A DNA stretch of 64,000 nt from Curvibacter soli (GTDB taxonomy: Bacteria > Pseudomonadota > Gammaproteobacteria > Burkholderiales > Burkholderiaceae_C). A model generated the notes under the pieces. It was not told where the DNA came from and did not search any database. It was given only the letters and a program-made list of their open reading frames with translations. The position numbers were made by a program, and so were the translations under genes. The stretch lies in assembly GCF_029211125.1 (NCBI RefSeq), contig NZ_JARGEN010000034.1:62001-126000 (forward strand), read 5' to 3'. Positions 40,637 through 49,399 of this stretch are shown here, piece by piece; positions within the stretch are counted from its first letter, which is position 1; every line of letters begins with the position of its first letter.

Positions 40637-40984
40637 TTACCGGTGGTGGCCCCAGCCATGGCCGTGTTGGCGGTAGTAAGCCCCAGGGTAGTAATGCCGC
40701 GGCGGCGCGTAATACACCGGCGGCCGGTAGTAGACCGGGGCGGGCGCGTAGTACATGGGCCGCGGCGGCGCCACGTAGACGGGCGGCGCATACACCGGCG
40801 CGGCGTAGTAGGCCGGCGGCGCGTACACCGGCGCCGCCGCGCCGAGGCTCACGCCCGGCACGCTCAGTCCGATGGACCATGCCACGTCGCTGCGCGCATG
40901 GGCCGCACCCGCAATGCCCAGCAGCCCTGCGGCCAGCGCAGCGGTGGCGAGAGCCCCTTTGAAAGAATGGTTGAGAGTCAACAT
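40637..40984 (-). CDS. Small secreted Pro/Tyr-rich protein of unknown function
   Basis: A 115-residue protein with a signal peptide (GALATAALAAGLLGIAGAAHA) and a mature part made largely of Tyr/Pro/Ala repeats (YAPPAYYAAPVYAPPVYVAP, then RPPVYYAPPRHYYPG) ending GHGWGHHR. Such proteins are common but uncharacterised in Burkholderiales. Start ATG 40984 has AGGAG about 9 nt upstream; an upstream ATG is rejected for lack of a site. Antisense frames here are products of the repeat composition. Divergent from glnS. Confidence 0.72.
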   Translation of the reverse strand: MLTLNHSFKGALATAALAAGLLGIAGAAHARSDVAWSIGLSVPGVSLGAAAPVYAPPAYYAAPVYAPPVYVAPPRPMYYAPAPVYYRPPVYYAPPRHYYPGAYYRQHGHGWGHHR

Positions 40985-41121
40985 GTCGGCATCTCCTGGT
41001 TGAGGGCCTGCACGGCCCTGCTGATGCAACAACGCATCACGTTGTCAAAAGGATGGCATGGCGCGCACCACTGCGGTGTATCGGTACGTAACGCCCTTGT
41101 GGCGCCGCCTAAAATGCGTGG

Positions 41122-42939
41122 ATGAGTTTCCCTCTTCCCGTATTGCCCCCGCACGGTGCCGACCCCGAAGGCACCAAGCCGAACAACTTTTTGCGCCACG
41201 TCATCGAAAACGACCTGCAGCAGGGCACCTACGCCACGCGGCACTGGGCCGGCAGCCCCGGCGATGCCGCACATCAACAGGCTGGCGCCAGCGACCCCGC
41301 GCGCATCCGCACCCGCTTTCCGCCCGAGCCCAACGGCTACCTGCACGTGGGCCACGCCAAGAGCATCTGCCTGAACTTCGGCCTGGCGCGCGACTACGCG
41401 GGCGTATGCCACCTGCGGTTCGACGACACCAACCCCGAGCGGGAAGAGCAGGAGTATGTCGATTCCATCGTCGACGCGGTGCAGTGGCTGGGCTTCGACT
41501 GGCAAGCCAACGGCACCTGCCACCTGTACTACGCAAGCAACTATTTCGACTTCATGTTCCGGGCCGCCGAGTACCTGATCGGCGCGGGCCACGCCTACGT
41601 CGACGAGCAGACGCCCGAGGAGATGCGCGCGCGCCGCGGCGACTTCAACACCCCCGGCACCGACAGCCCGTTCCGCAGCCGCAGCGCGCAGGAAAACCTG
41701 GCGCGCTTCCGCGACATGCGCCAGGGCCTGCTGCCCGACGGCGCTGCCGTGCTGCGCGCCAGGATCGACATGGGGCACCCCAACATCAACCTGCGCGACC
41801 CGGCCATCTACCGCATCAAGCACGCCACGCACCACAACACGGGCGACAAGTGGTGCATCTACCCGATGTACACCTTCGCCCACCCCATCGAGGACGCGCT
41901 GGAAAACATCACCCACAGCATCTGCACGCTCGAATTCGAGGACCAGCGCCCGTTCTACGACTGGCTGCTCGACCGCCTGCGCGAAGGCGGCCTCATCAAC
42001 GCGCCGCAGCCGCGCCAGTACGAGTTTGCACGGCTCAACCTCACCTACGTCGTCACCAGCAAGCGCCGGCTCAAGCAACTCGTGGACGATGGCCACGTCG
42101 CGGGCTGGGACGACCCGCGCATGCCCACCATCGTCGGCCTGCGCCGACGCGGCTATACGCCCGAGAGCATCCAACTCTTCTGCGAGCGCATCGGCGTGAC
42201 CAAGGACTATTCCTGGATCGACTACAGCGCCCTGGAAGGCGCGCTGCGCGACGACCTGGAGCACAAGGCCCACCGCGGCATGGTGGTGCTGTACCCGGTC
42301 AAGCTCGTGCTGACCAACTGGGACGAACTCATGGGCGCGGGCCACCTCGAGCCCTGCACCCTGCCCGCCCTGCCGCACCCGCCAGAAGGCCAACCGGAGC
42401 CCGCCGCGCGCCGCTTCACCATAGGCCGCGAGGTATGGATAGAGCGCGACGATTTCGCCGAAGTGCCGCCCAAGGGCTACAAGCGCCTGTTCCCCGGCAA
42501 CCGCGTGCGCCTGAAGGGCGGCTACGTCATCGAGTGCACCGGCTGCCTGAAGGATGCGGCGGGCGACATCACCGAGGTGCATGCCACCGTGGTGCCCGAC
42601 ACCAAAAGCGGCACGCCCGGCGCCGACAGCGTGAAGGTCAAGGCCGCCATCACCTGGGTCGGCGTGGCCGACGGCGTGGCGGCGCAGGTGCGGCTGTACG
42701 ACCGCCTGTTCACCGACCCGCAGCCCGACGCGGGCGGCAAGGACTTCATCGCGCTGCTCAACCCTGGCAGCCTGCGAACCGTGCGCGCCTACGTGGAGCC
42801 CTCGCTGGCCGCGGCGCAGCCCGACCAGAAGTTCCAGTTCGAGCGCGTGGGCTACTTCGTCGCCGACCGCAAGGACCACCGCCCGGGCCAGCCGGTGTTC
42901 AACCGCATCACCAGCCTGAAGGACAGTTGGGGCAAGTAG
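41122..42939 (+). CDS. glnS: Glutaminyl-tRNA synthetase
   Basis: A 605-residue class I synthetase charging tRNA-Gln. The HIGH-type motif is HVGH (about 73-76) in FPPEPNGYLHVGHAKSI, the KMSKS-type motif VTSKRRL is near 310-316, and the C-terminal beta-barrel anticodon domain (KGYKRLFPGNRVRLKGGYVI) is complete. A 50-residue extension precedes the catalytic core. Its presence means tRNA-Gln is charged directly, not via GatCAB. Divergent from the Pro/Tyr-rich gene. Confidence 0.96.
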   Translation: MSFPLPVLPPHGADPEGTKPNNFLRHVIENDLQQGTYATRHWAGSPGDAAHQQAGASDPARIRTRFPPEPNGYLHVGHAKSICLNFGLARDYAGVCHLRFDDTNPEREEQEYVDSIVDAVQWLGFDWQANGTCHLYYASNYFDFMFRAAEYLIGAGHAYVDEQTPEEMRARRGDFNTPGTDSPFRSRSAQENLARFRDMRQGLLPDGAAVLRARIDMGHPNINLRDPAIYRIKHATHHNTGDKWCIYPMYTFAHPIEDALENITHSICTLEFEDQRPFYDWLLDRLREGGLINAPQPRQYEFARLNLTYVVTSKRRLKQLVDDGHVAGWDDPRMPTIVGLRRRGYTPESIQLFCERIGVTKDYSWIDYSALEGALRDDLEHKAHRGMVVLYPVKLVLTNWDELMGAGHLEPCTLPALPHPPEGQPEPAARRFTIGREVWIERDDFAEVPPKGYKRLFPGNRVRLKGGYVIECTGCLKDAAGDITEVHATVVPDTKSGTPGADSVKVKAAITWVGVADGVAAQVRLYDRLFTDPQPDAGGKDFIALLNPGSLRTVRAYVEPSLAAAQPDQKFQFERVGYFVADRKDHRPGQPVFNRITSLKDSWGK

Positions 42940-43020
42940 CCCTTGTACGCCCGACGGCTCGGGAAAAGGCGCCTTTCGTCCGCTTTTTTCAGCGCCGGGG
43001 GCCGCCCCAAGATGAAAAGC

Positions 43021-43034
43021 GCCCCCTCGGGGGC
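43021..43034. terminator. Candidate terminator hairpin between glnS and the AhpD-like gene
   Basis: A perfect hairpin GCCCCC-TC-GGGGGC. On the minus strand it is followed by GCTTTTC, so it may end transcripts of the convergent AhpD-like gene; the U tract is short. The rest of the 261-bp gap shows nothing recognisable. Confidence 0.4.
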
Positions 43035-43200
43035 AGCAGCCCGCGCCGTGGCCGAGCGTGAGGGGCATTTTCATGCCCATACCCGGAGTGCGTTGTCCCC
43101 CGCGCCGGTGCATACCCCTGTGGACAACCCCGGGGCATGCGCCACGGAACCGCGCCCAGGCTGGCTTTCGCCACGGTGCCTGCCAAAGAGGCAATGCGCC

Positions 43201-43602
43201 CTACCCCTGGTCGAACGCTATGTCCACCGGCACCTGCAGCGCCGTGGCCAGGTGGTTGGTCTTGCCCGCCAGCCCGACGATGGCCAGCAGCTCGGCGTGT
43301 TGCGCCGCAGTCATGCCCCGGGCCTTGGCCGCGGCGGTGTGCGAGTGCACGCAATAGCCGCAGCCGTTGGCGACCGATACGGCGATGTAGAGCATCTCCT
43401 TGGTCAACGGGTCCAGCGCGGAAGGCGTTGCCATCACGCGCTTGACCTCGGCCCAGGTGGATTCGAGCAGCGCGGGGTCGAACGCCAGGTAGCGCCACAT
43501 GTTGTTGATGGAGTCCGTCTTGCGCGTGGCGCGGATGTCGTCGAACACGGCCCGCACGCGCGGGTCGGCCTCGGGGCTGGCAGGTGGAGATTGGGTAGAC
43601 AT
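43201..43602 (-). CDS. Carboxymuconolactone decarboxylase / AhpD-like family protein
   Basis: A 133-residue all-helical protein with the peroxidase-type motif NGCGYCVHSHT (CxxC with downstream His), as in AhpD-like alkylhydroperoxidases. KEMLYIAVSVANGCGYC and GMTAAQHAELLAIVGLAGKT are standard. Single-domain members may reduce peroxides or simply sense thiol state; no ahpC gene adjoins. Start MSTQSPPASPEADPRV. Upstream on the same strand lies a degenerate region. Confidence 0.85.
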   Translation of the reverse strand: MSTQSPPASPEADPRVRAVFDDIRATRKTDSINNMWRYLAFDPALLESTWAEVKRVMATPSALDPLTKEMLYIAVSVANGCGYCVHSHTAAAKARGMTAAQHAELLAIVGLAGKTNHLATALQVPVDIAFDQG

Positions 43603-43642
43603 GCGCGCATTGTGCTGCGCGCCGACCCGGGCGGCTACTGCT

Positions 43643-43870
43643 CTACGGCGCTGCCGCGACAGGTGCCAGCAGCGCCGCCAGCCGCACGGCCTGTGCCGGG
43701 CTCAGGCGGCGCGCGGGCCCGGTGGAAGCAGTGCCGCACCGCGGCCGCGCGGCCGCAGACGCCTTCGCCCCAGGACGGGTTGTCGAGGCAGAGCGCGAGG
43801 ATGCGTGCTTTGCCCAGCGTCTGCTCCATCTCCACCGCGTAGAGCAGCTCGCGCAGCTTGCACGCCGCCC
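43643..43870 (-). pseudogene. 3' remnant of a GT51 peptidoglycan glycosyltransferase
   Basis: The minus strand reads KLRELLYAVEMEQTLGKARI, then a divergent LYLN-type block (ALCLDNPSWGEGVCGRAAAV), characteristic of penicillin-binding-protein/MtgA transglycosylase domains. The frame then shifts: the real end, LSPAQAVRLAALLAPVAAAP and stop, is in another frame. There is no 5' part; the fragment is joined directly to a truncated FUSC gene. Conserved Tyr and Asn positions are changed (LYLN to LCLD), consistent with decay. Confidence 0.72.
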
Positions 43871-43871
43871 T

Positions 43872-44246
43872 CTACAAGCTCGACGCCGCTGGCGCCAAGC
43901 TGCCCCAGGCCATGGCCAGGAAGGCCAGAAAGGTGCCCGGCACCAGCACCAGACCCAGGCGCAGCGGGTCGTGCTCCAGCATCTGCACGGCGAAGAACAG
44001 CGGCAGGCCGATGAGCGGCGCGGGCAGCATCTGCCAGAACTTGCCGCGCTTGGGCGCGGCCAGGTCGGGCGGCGCGGCCACCAGCACGCCCACGCCCGCG
44101 GCGGCGCCCGCCGCAGCGTCGATCAGCCCGTGCACGGCCAGAAAGACCAGCAGGAAGCCCAGCGCGACCGACAGGCCGTTGAGCACGTAGTAGCTCAGCG
44201 CCACGCGCAGCGCGGCGCGCAGGTGGCGCTCGATGCCGGCGGTCAT
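43872..44246 (-). pseudogene. Truncated FUSC-family membrane protein
   Basis: 124 codons of an N-terminal domain: HLRAALRVALSYYVLNGLSV, then a hydrophobic hairpin, APPDLAAPKRGKFWQMLPAP and LGLVLVPGTFLAFLAMAWG. This matches the start of FUSC/YccS-like putative efflux proteins, normally about 700 residues. After MAWG the frame enters unrelated sequence and stops, next to a GT51 remnant. A deletion probably removed most of this gene and the 5' part of the GT51 gene. Its start overlaps the last codon of the downstream-numbered GTPase gene (same strand), so it was co-transcribed. Confidence 0.7.
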
Positions 44247-45208
44247 CGCACGCGCCGCGGCGCGGACGGCGCGCGGCGGCCCGGTTTGCGCGCCGCGGAT
44301 TCCTCGCGCGCGGCCAGCCGCGCGGCCTGGCGCTCGGCGTCGATCTTCTTGCCTTCGGCCAGCCAGCGCGCGAATTCCTGCGGCGTCTCCAGCGTGATGC
44401 GGCCCAGCGCGGCGCTGCGGAAGTCGTGCAGCACGATCTCCGCCGTCTTCTGCAGGTTGACGCGCCCGCCGCCCTGCAGCGCGCCGCGGCGCCGGCCGAT
44501 GGCTTCGAGCAGTTCGTGCTCGGGCATCTCCTCCAGCAGCGGCGCATCTATTGCGTAGCGCGCCGCGAGCAGCGGCGCGTAGGGTCCGCGCAGGTAGGCC
44601 AGCAGCTCCAGCGCCACTTCTTCATCGTCGAACGCGTTGCGGCCCACGGCGCCGCTGGCGGCCAGGTTGAAACCGCTCTGCGCCACGATGATGCGTGGCC
44701 ACAGCACGCCGGGCGTGTCGTAGAGGTAGAAGTCGTCGGCCAGCAGCAGGCGCTGCTCCTGGCGGGTGACGCCGGCCTCGTCGCCGGTCTTGGCCTGGCG
44801 GCGGCCCACCAGCCGGTTGATGAGCGTGGACTTGCCCACGTTGGGGATGCCGCACACCAGCACGCGCATGGGCCGCACCAGGCCGCCGCGCTGCGGCGCC
44901 AGCGCCTGGCAGGCCTGCACGATCTGCGCGGCGGGGGCGCGCGCGGCCTCCAGCGCCAGGGCGCGGGTGTCGGCCTGGGCGTTGAAGTACGCCAGCCACA
45001 GCGCGGTACGCCCGGCGTCGGCCAGGTCTTCCTTGTTCAGTATCTTGAGCTTGGGGCGGCCCGCCGTCAGCGTGGCGAGCAAGGGGTTGGCGCTGGAGCC
45101 CGGCAGGCGGGCGTCGAGCACCTCGACCACCACGTCGGTGTTCTCCATGCGCTCGGCGATCGCCTTGCGCGTGAGGTGCATGTGGCCGGGAAACCATTGG
45201 ATGGCCAT
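44243..45208 (-). CDS. ylqF: Ribosome biogenesis GTPase, YlqF/RbgA family
   Basis: A 321-residue circularly permuted GTPase: the G4 motif (LNKEDLAD, about residue 58) precedes G1 GIPNVGKST (about 129) and G3 YDTPGVLWP. It acts late in 50S subunit assembly. Start MAIQWFPGHMHLTRKAI is the family N-terminus (WFPGHM). The C-terminal ~25 residues are Arg/Ala-rich, likely RNA-binding. Element B copy 3 lies upstream. Confidence 0.93.
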   Translation of the reverse strand: MAIQWFPGHMHLTRKAIAERMENTDVVVEVLDARLPGSSANPLLATLTAGRPKLKILNKEDLADAGRTALWLAYFNAQADTRALALEAARAPAAQIVQACQALAPQRGGLVRPMRVLVCGIPNVGKSTLINRLVGRRQAKTGDEAGVTRQEQRLLLADDFYLYDTPGVLWPRIIVAQSGFNLAASGAVGRNAFDDEEVALELLAYLRGPYAPLLAARYAIDAPLLEEMPEHELLEAIGRRRGALQGGGRVNLQKTAEIVLHDFRSAALGRITLETPQEFARWLAEGKKIDAERQAARLAAREESAARKPGRRAPSAPRRVR

Positions 45209-45258
45209 GGGGGGCTCTTTCGTTTTTTCCGCAAGGGGAAGCGGGCTCCAAGGATAAT

Positions 45259-45495
45259 CCTGGAAACGGCAGTTGACCGCTTTGCATCCCTTGCCAGGCC
45301 GCATGCAATCAGGCGTTGACGGCTTCGATGGGGTTCACCTCGTGGGTGAGCGCGCCATGCGCCTGCCAGCACCGCGCTCGGGGTGCCATGCGGCGTTGCT
45401 CCTCCTTGCGGGCAGCAGCCCGTCGCGTCTCGTCACGTCGTGCCTGGCACCCCGATCACGGCACCGGCGGAGCGCATCCAACTGCCGTTTCCAGG
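45259..45495 (-). mobile_element. Element B, copy 3 (reverse orientation)
   Basis: 237 bp with ends CCTGGAAACGGCAGTTG and CAACTGCCGTTTCCAGG and a perfect 5-bp target duplication ATAAT on both sides (45254-45258, 45496-45500). It fills most of the 350-bp gap between the ylqF start and the small membrane-protein gene. Confidence 0.9.
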
Positions 45496-45558
45496 ATAAT
45501 CGCGCTTCACTCACCCTCTGGCTGTACCGGCCCCGCGCCGGCCCTGTGCCACACCCCC

Positions 45559-45807
45559 ATGCCCCTGCCCCCCTTCCGCGGCCAACGCCCGCAGAGCACC
45601 AGCCGCAAGGCTGACAACGAACTGCTGTTCAAGGGCCTGGCCTGCGCCCTGATCGGCGCGGTCGTGCTGCTGGCGCCCTATCTTGCCCGCGCCGACAGCG
45701 TGCGCGGCCTCATGCAGCAGGCGTACCTGGTCGGCTGGTTCGCGCTGGTGCTGGGCGGCGCCTTCCTGGTGCGCTACGCGCTGCTGCGGTGGCGCAGGAA
45801 GCGCTGA
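45559..45807 (+). CDS. Small hypothetical membrane protein
   Basis: An 82-residue protein with two predicted membrane helices (LACALIGAVVLLAPYLA and YLVGWFALVLGGAFLVRYAL) and a basic C-terminus WRRKR. Start MPLPPFRGQRPQSTSRKA is the only ATG before the first helix. Not recognised as a named family. It converges on gshA with element E copy 2 between. Confidence 0.62.
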   Translation: MPLPPFRGQRPQSTSRKADNELLFKGLACALIGAVVLLAPYLARADSVRGLMQQAYLVGWFALVLGGAFLVRYALLRWRRKR

Positions 45808-45825
45808 AGGCGGCGGGCACGGAGC

Positions 45826-45899
45826 ATATACTCCCCCTACCACCTTCCATCTACCGCAATTATAAAGCCAACTTTAACATCATACTCCCAGGGAGTATG
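45826..45899. repeat. Palindromic element E, copy 2 (convergent gap before gshA 3' end)
   Basis: Half-site ATATACTCCC at 45826-45835 and, 55 bp after its first base, a perfect 19-bp palindrome CATACTCCC-A-GGGAGTATG at 45881-45899. Spacer partly matches copy 1 (CACCT, ATCT, AAGCC, ACTT). The minus-strand spacer holds TATAAT. Confidence 0.75.
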
Positions 45900-45917
45900 G
45901 CATAAACCACCCTCCCC

Positions 45918-47465
45918 TCACAGGGCTGGGGCGCTGCTCGGAATGTGCAGCCGCATGGGTGAAACGTACTGCGCGCGGTAGACCTCGAAGGGCATGGTGT
46001 CGGCGGCCTCGATGGCCTGCTGGGCGGCCACCGATTCCCGCGCTTCGCGCGCGAAGCGCTCTTCCAGCGCGGGTGCGAACGGCAGCGCCAGCAGCTCGCG
46101 CTGGGCCTGCAGCGAACGCACGCGGGTGAAGGGGATGAACGCATCGCCATGGTCCTGCCGCATGGCCGCCAGCACGCGCGCCGAGGGCGCCGCATGCGGG
46201 TCGCGCAGCACGGCCCGGGCCGCCTGCACGGCGTCGCGGTGGCGGCTGCCGCCAAAGGCGGCGTCCAGCGCCTCGGCCACGGGCTCGCAGCCGCGCAGCA
46301 CCTCGGCGCCCCAGGCGTCGAGCGGCACCTGCTGGCCGCCGCGCTCCAGCAGCAGGCCGGGCTCGCGCCCGCGCGCCGCCGTGTGGTGCTGGTTGCGCTT
46401 CAACTCGTCGATCTCCTGCGGCGTGTCGGGCGGGCTGTCGGCCAGCAGGCAGTGCAGCAGGAACACGTCGAGGAAGTGCATGGTCTGCGCGCCGATGCCC
46501 AGCGGCTCGAACGGGTCCAGGTCCATGCAACGCACCTCCACGTATTCCACGCCGCGCTCGCGCAGCGCGTGCAGCGGGCGCTCGCCGGGGAAGATGACAC
46601 GCTTGGGGCGGATGGTGCCGTAGAACTCGTTCTCGATCTGCAGCAGCGAGGGGCTCAACTGGTTGTACTCGCCGCCCAGGTTGCGGATGCCGATGGCCTC
46701 GTAGTCGGGCCAGGGCCGCGTGATGGCGTCGTGCAGCGAGGCGGCGTAGCCCTCCAGGCTGTTGTAGCTCACCGCCAGCGACGCCTGCGCGTCGCTCTGG
46801 TAGCCCAGCCGGCCCATGCGCAGCGAGGTGCCGTGCGGCATGCCCATCGTGCTGGCGCCCATCGCCTGCAAATCGTGCGGACGCCCGGCCACGAAGCTGG
46901 AGCACACGGCGGGCGATGCGCCGAACAGGTACAGCAGCAAAAAGGCGTGGCGGCGGAAGTTGCGTATCAGCGCAAAATATTCCTCGCTGGAGAGGCCCGG
47001 CAGCGACCAGTTGTAGTGGATGCCCGAAATCGTCTGCATGCGCCGCCCGTAGCGGTGGCCCAGGCCCATGCGGTAGACGCTCTTGGCGCGGCCCACGTTG
47101 GAGCCGCCGTAGCGGCCCAGGGGGATCGTCTCGTCGGTGGGCAGGCCGCAGGGCATGCTCGACACCCACAGCATCTCGTCGCCCGCGTCGCGCAGCACGC
47201 GGTAGGTGAACTGGTGGATCTCGCGCAGCTCCTGCAGGCAGTCGTCCACGCTGGCGTGCACGCCGGTGACGAATTCGAGCTGCGACTCGCTGAAATCGGT
47301 GGTGATGTGCGGGTGCGTGAGCGCCGAGCCCAGCGCCGCCGGGTGCGGCGTGAGCGCCAGGCTGCCGCCGGGCAGCGCGCGCAGGCTCTCCTTCTCGACG
47401 CCGCGGCGCATGCCTTGCAGGCGCGCGGTACCGAGTCCCTCCAGCCCTTGCGTCAGGTTCGTCAT
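45918..47465 (-). CDS. gshA: Glutamate-cysteine ligase
   Basis: A 515-residue enzyme joining glutamate and cysteine, the first step to glutathione, of the proteobacterial (type 1) group. Blocks: RRGVEKESLR (N-terminal ATP/glutamate site), DFSESQLEFVTG, MPCGLPTDETIPLGRYG, QTISGIHYNWSL and QIENEFYGTIRPKR. Start MTNLTQGLEGLG; a much longer frame upstream lacks homology. Fits the presence of a KefC-type antiporter, which glutathione regulates. Divergent from cobQ. Confidence 0.95.
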   Translation of the reverse strand: MTNLTQGLEGLGTARLQGMRRGVEKESLRALPGGSLALTPHPAALGSALTHPHITTDFSESQLEFVTGVHASVDDCLQELREIHQFTYRVLRDAGDEMLWVSSMPCGLPTDETIPLGRYGGSNVGRAKSVYRMGLGHRYGRRMQTISGIHYNWSLPGLSSEEYFALIRNFRRHAFLLLYLFGASPAVCSSFVAGRPHDLQAMGASTMGMPHGTSLRMGRLGYQSDAQASLAVSYNSLEGYAASLHDAITRPWPDYEAIGIRNLGGEYNQLSPSLLQIENEFYGTIRPKRVIFPGERPLHALRERGVEYVEVRCMDLDPFEPLGIGAQTMHFLDVFLLHCLLADSPPDTPQEIDELKRNQHHTAARGREPGLLLERGGQQVPLDAWGAEVLRGCEPVAEALDAAFGGSRHRDAVQAARAVLRDPHAAPSARVLAAMRQDHGDAFIPFTRVRSLQAQRELLALPFAPALEERFAREARESVAAQQAIEAADTMPFEVYRAQYVSPMRLHIPSSAPAL

Positions 47466-47793
47466 ATGGTTAGAAGCGGAATGTCTGCATGGGGGCGCAA
47501 CGGTAGCACGGGAGGGCGCGCGGGGTGGGTTGCGGGGTTTTGCGCCTGGGCAAGCAGGCCGCTCTGGTCCCGCCAGCCCCATCCCATCGCACGCATCTTC
47601 CCTGAGCTCCAATATGGAAGCGCTCAGGAAACGCTCAGGAAACGCTCAGTTGGCAAAACGAATCGGCCTCGAATTCTGCCGCATGGGCCGGCGATCGCTT
47701 GACCTGACGGGCTGAGTCTGGCGTCGGCGGGGCCGCCCGCACGCTACGATACCGGCCCCGCCACCTGTTTTGCATGAAGAACCGCGCCAGCGC
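47466..47793. other. gshA-cobQ divergent intergenic region with direct repeats
   Basis: 328 bp without a gene. At 47626-47649 three copies of an 11-bp unit (AACGCTCAGGA-type) stand in tandem, about 145-170 bp before cobQ. Short GC-rich frames are not convincing genes, and no cobalamin riboswitch core was recognised. Confidence 0.5.
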
Positions 47794-49269
47794 ATGCCCG
47801 CCCCCTGCATCATGGTCCTCGGCACCACCAGCGGTGCCGGCAAGAGTTGGCTCGCCACGGCGCTGTGCCGCTTCTACAGCAACCAGGGCCTGAAGGTGGC
47901 GCCGTTCAAGGCGCAGAACATGAGCAACAACGCGCGCGTGGTGGATGGTGGCGAGATCGGCAGCGCGCAGTACTTCCAGTCGCTGGCCGCGCGCGCGCAG
48001 CCCGACGTGCGCATGAACCCCGTGCTGCTCAAGCCCGAGGCCGATACGCGCAGCCAGGTCGTGCTGCTGGGCCAGGTGGATGACGAACTCACGCGCATGC
48101 CCTGGCGCGGGCGCAGCGAACGCGTATGGCCCGCCGTGGCGGATGCGCTGGACCGGCTCCGCGCCGAGAACGACGTGGTGGTCATCGAGGGCGCGGGCTC
48201 GCCCGCCGAGATCAACCTGCATGCGAGCGACATCGTGAACATGCGCGTGGCGCGCCATGCGCAGGCGCGCTGCCTGCTGGTGACCGACATCGACAGGGGC
48301 GGCGCGTTCGCGCATCTCTACGGCACCTGGGCGCTGCTGCCTCCCGATGAGCGCGCGCTGATCCATGGCTTCGTGCTCAACAAATTCCGCGGCGACGCCG
48401 CGCTGCTCGCCCCGGGGCCGCAGATGCTGCAGGAGCTGACCGGCGTGCCCACGGTGGCCACGATCCCCATGCAGTGGAACCACGGCCTGCCCGAAGAAGA
48501 CGGTGTGTTCGATGACCGCAGCGCGGGCGCGGCGGGCGCGGCAGTGCACACGCGCATCGCCGTGGTGGCCTACCCGCGCATCAGCAACCTCGACGAGTTC
48601 CAGCCGCTCAAGAACGTGCCGGGCGTGCGCCTGTCATGGGCGCGCGGCCCGGCGGACGTGGACGGGGCGGACTGGATCGTGCTGCCGGGCTCCAAGGCCA
48701 CGGCGGCGGACCTGGCCTGGCTGCGCGCGCAGGGGCTGGGCGGATCAATAGCCGCCCATGCGGCGCGCGGCGGGCGCGTGCTGGGCATCTGCGGCGGGCT
48801 GCAGATGCTGGGCGAGGCGCTGGTCGACCCGCACGGCATCGACGGCACGGACGCCGCAGGCGGCCCCCTGGGCCACGTGCCTGGCCTGGGCCTGCTGCCG
48901 CTCGTGACCATGTTCGCGCCGGCCAAGACGGTGCGCCGCGCCGCGCCTGTGTTCGGCACCGTTGCGAGGCCGTGGGCGGCGCTCGCGGGCGTGGCGGTGC
49001 AGGGCTACGAGATCCACCATGGCCAGACCCTGCCGCACCCCGGCATGGCGGCGGGCGGCGGCGCGGCGCGCGCGGTGCTGCCCGGTGGGCTGGGCTGGCA
49101 GAACGCGGTGGGCAACGTGCTGGGCCTGTACCTGCACGGCATGTTCGAGAGCGACGCCGTGCTACGCGCGCTGTTCGGCGCGAGCGCGCCCACGCTCGAC
49201 GCCGTGTTCGACCGCATGGCCGACGGCGTGGGCCGCTGGTTCGCGCCACGGGCGCTGGCGCTTTCATAG
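47794..49269 (+). CDS. cobQ: Cobyric acid synthase (glutamine-hydrolysing)
   Basis: A 491-residue enzyme amidating four side chains of adenosylcobyrinate a,c-diamide. The N-terminal dethiobiotin-synthetase-like domain has VLGTTSGAGKSWLATAL and PFKAQNMSNNA; the C-terminal triad-type glutamine amidotransferase has GICGGLQMLGE (nucleophile Cys about 332) and YEIHHGQT. ATG 47794 (MPAPCIMVLG) is preferred to the ATG eight codons earlier. With cobT it indicates cobamide synthesis or salvage; other cob genes are outside the window. Confidence 0.95.
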   Translation: MPAPCIMVLGTTSGAGKSWLATALCRFYSNQGLKVAPFKAQNMSNNARVVDGGEIGSAQYFQSLAARAQPDVRMNPVLLKPEADTRSQVVLLGQVDDELTRMPWRGRSERVWPAVADALDRLRAENDVVVIEGAGSPAEINLHASDIVNMRVARHAQARCLLVTDIDRGGAFAHLYGTWALLPPDERALIHGFVLNKFRGDAALLAPGPQMLQELTGVPTVATIPMQWNHGLPEEDGVFDDRSAGAAGAAVHTRIAVVAYPRISNLDEFQPLKNVPGVRLSWARGPADVDGADWIVLPGSKATAADLAWLRAQGLGGSIAAHAARGGRVLGICGGLQMLGEALVDPHGIDGTDAAGGPLGHVPGLGLLPLVTMFAPAKTVRRAAPVFGTVARPWAALAGVAVQGYEIHHGQTLPHPGMAAGGGAARAVLPGGLGWQNAVGNVLGLYLHGMFESDAVLRALFGASAPTLDAVFDRMADGVGRWFAPRALALS

Positions 49270-49270
49270 C

Positions 49271-49319
49271 AAAAAAGGGCTCCAGCGCTTGATCCACGGG
49301 CGCTGGCAGCTATCAAAAT
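49271..49319 (+). repeat. Dispersed repeat family A, copy between cobQ and cobT
   Basis: AAAAAGGGCTCCAGCGCTTG, ATCCACGGGCGCTGGCAGCT, then ATCAAAAT: one of the best-conserved copies, starting just after the cobQ stop. Confidence 0.75.
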
Positions 49320-49349
49320 CCAGAAACGGCAGTTGACCGCTTTGTATCC
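49320..49349 (-). mobile_element. Solo terminal remnant of element B
   Basis: CCAGAAACGGCAGTTGACCG then CTTTGTATCC equals the terminal 30 bp of element B (as at 45259). The rest is missing; it directly joins an A repeat. Confidence 0.7.
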
Positions 49350-49399
49350 TGCCGTGGTGTACTCGGCGTTTCGGCAACCCTTTCCCCCCCTTCATTGCC

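Noticed and set aside
40643-41125. Plus-strand frame opposite the Pro/Tyr-rich gene
   Set aside because: Arg/His-rich mirror of the repeat; the minus-strand frame has a signal peptide and a ribosome-binding site.
47466-47793. Cobalamin riboswitch before cobQ
   Set aside because: No recognisable B12-box or conserved core was found by eye; a covariance-model search would settle it.
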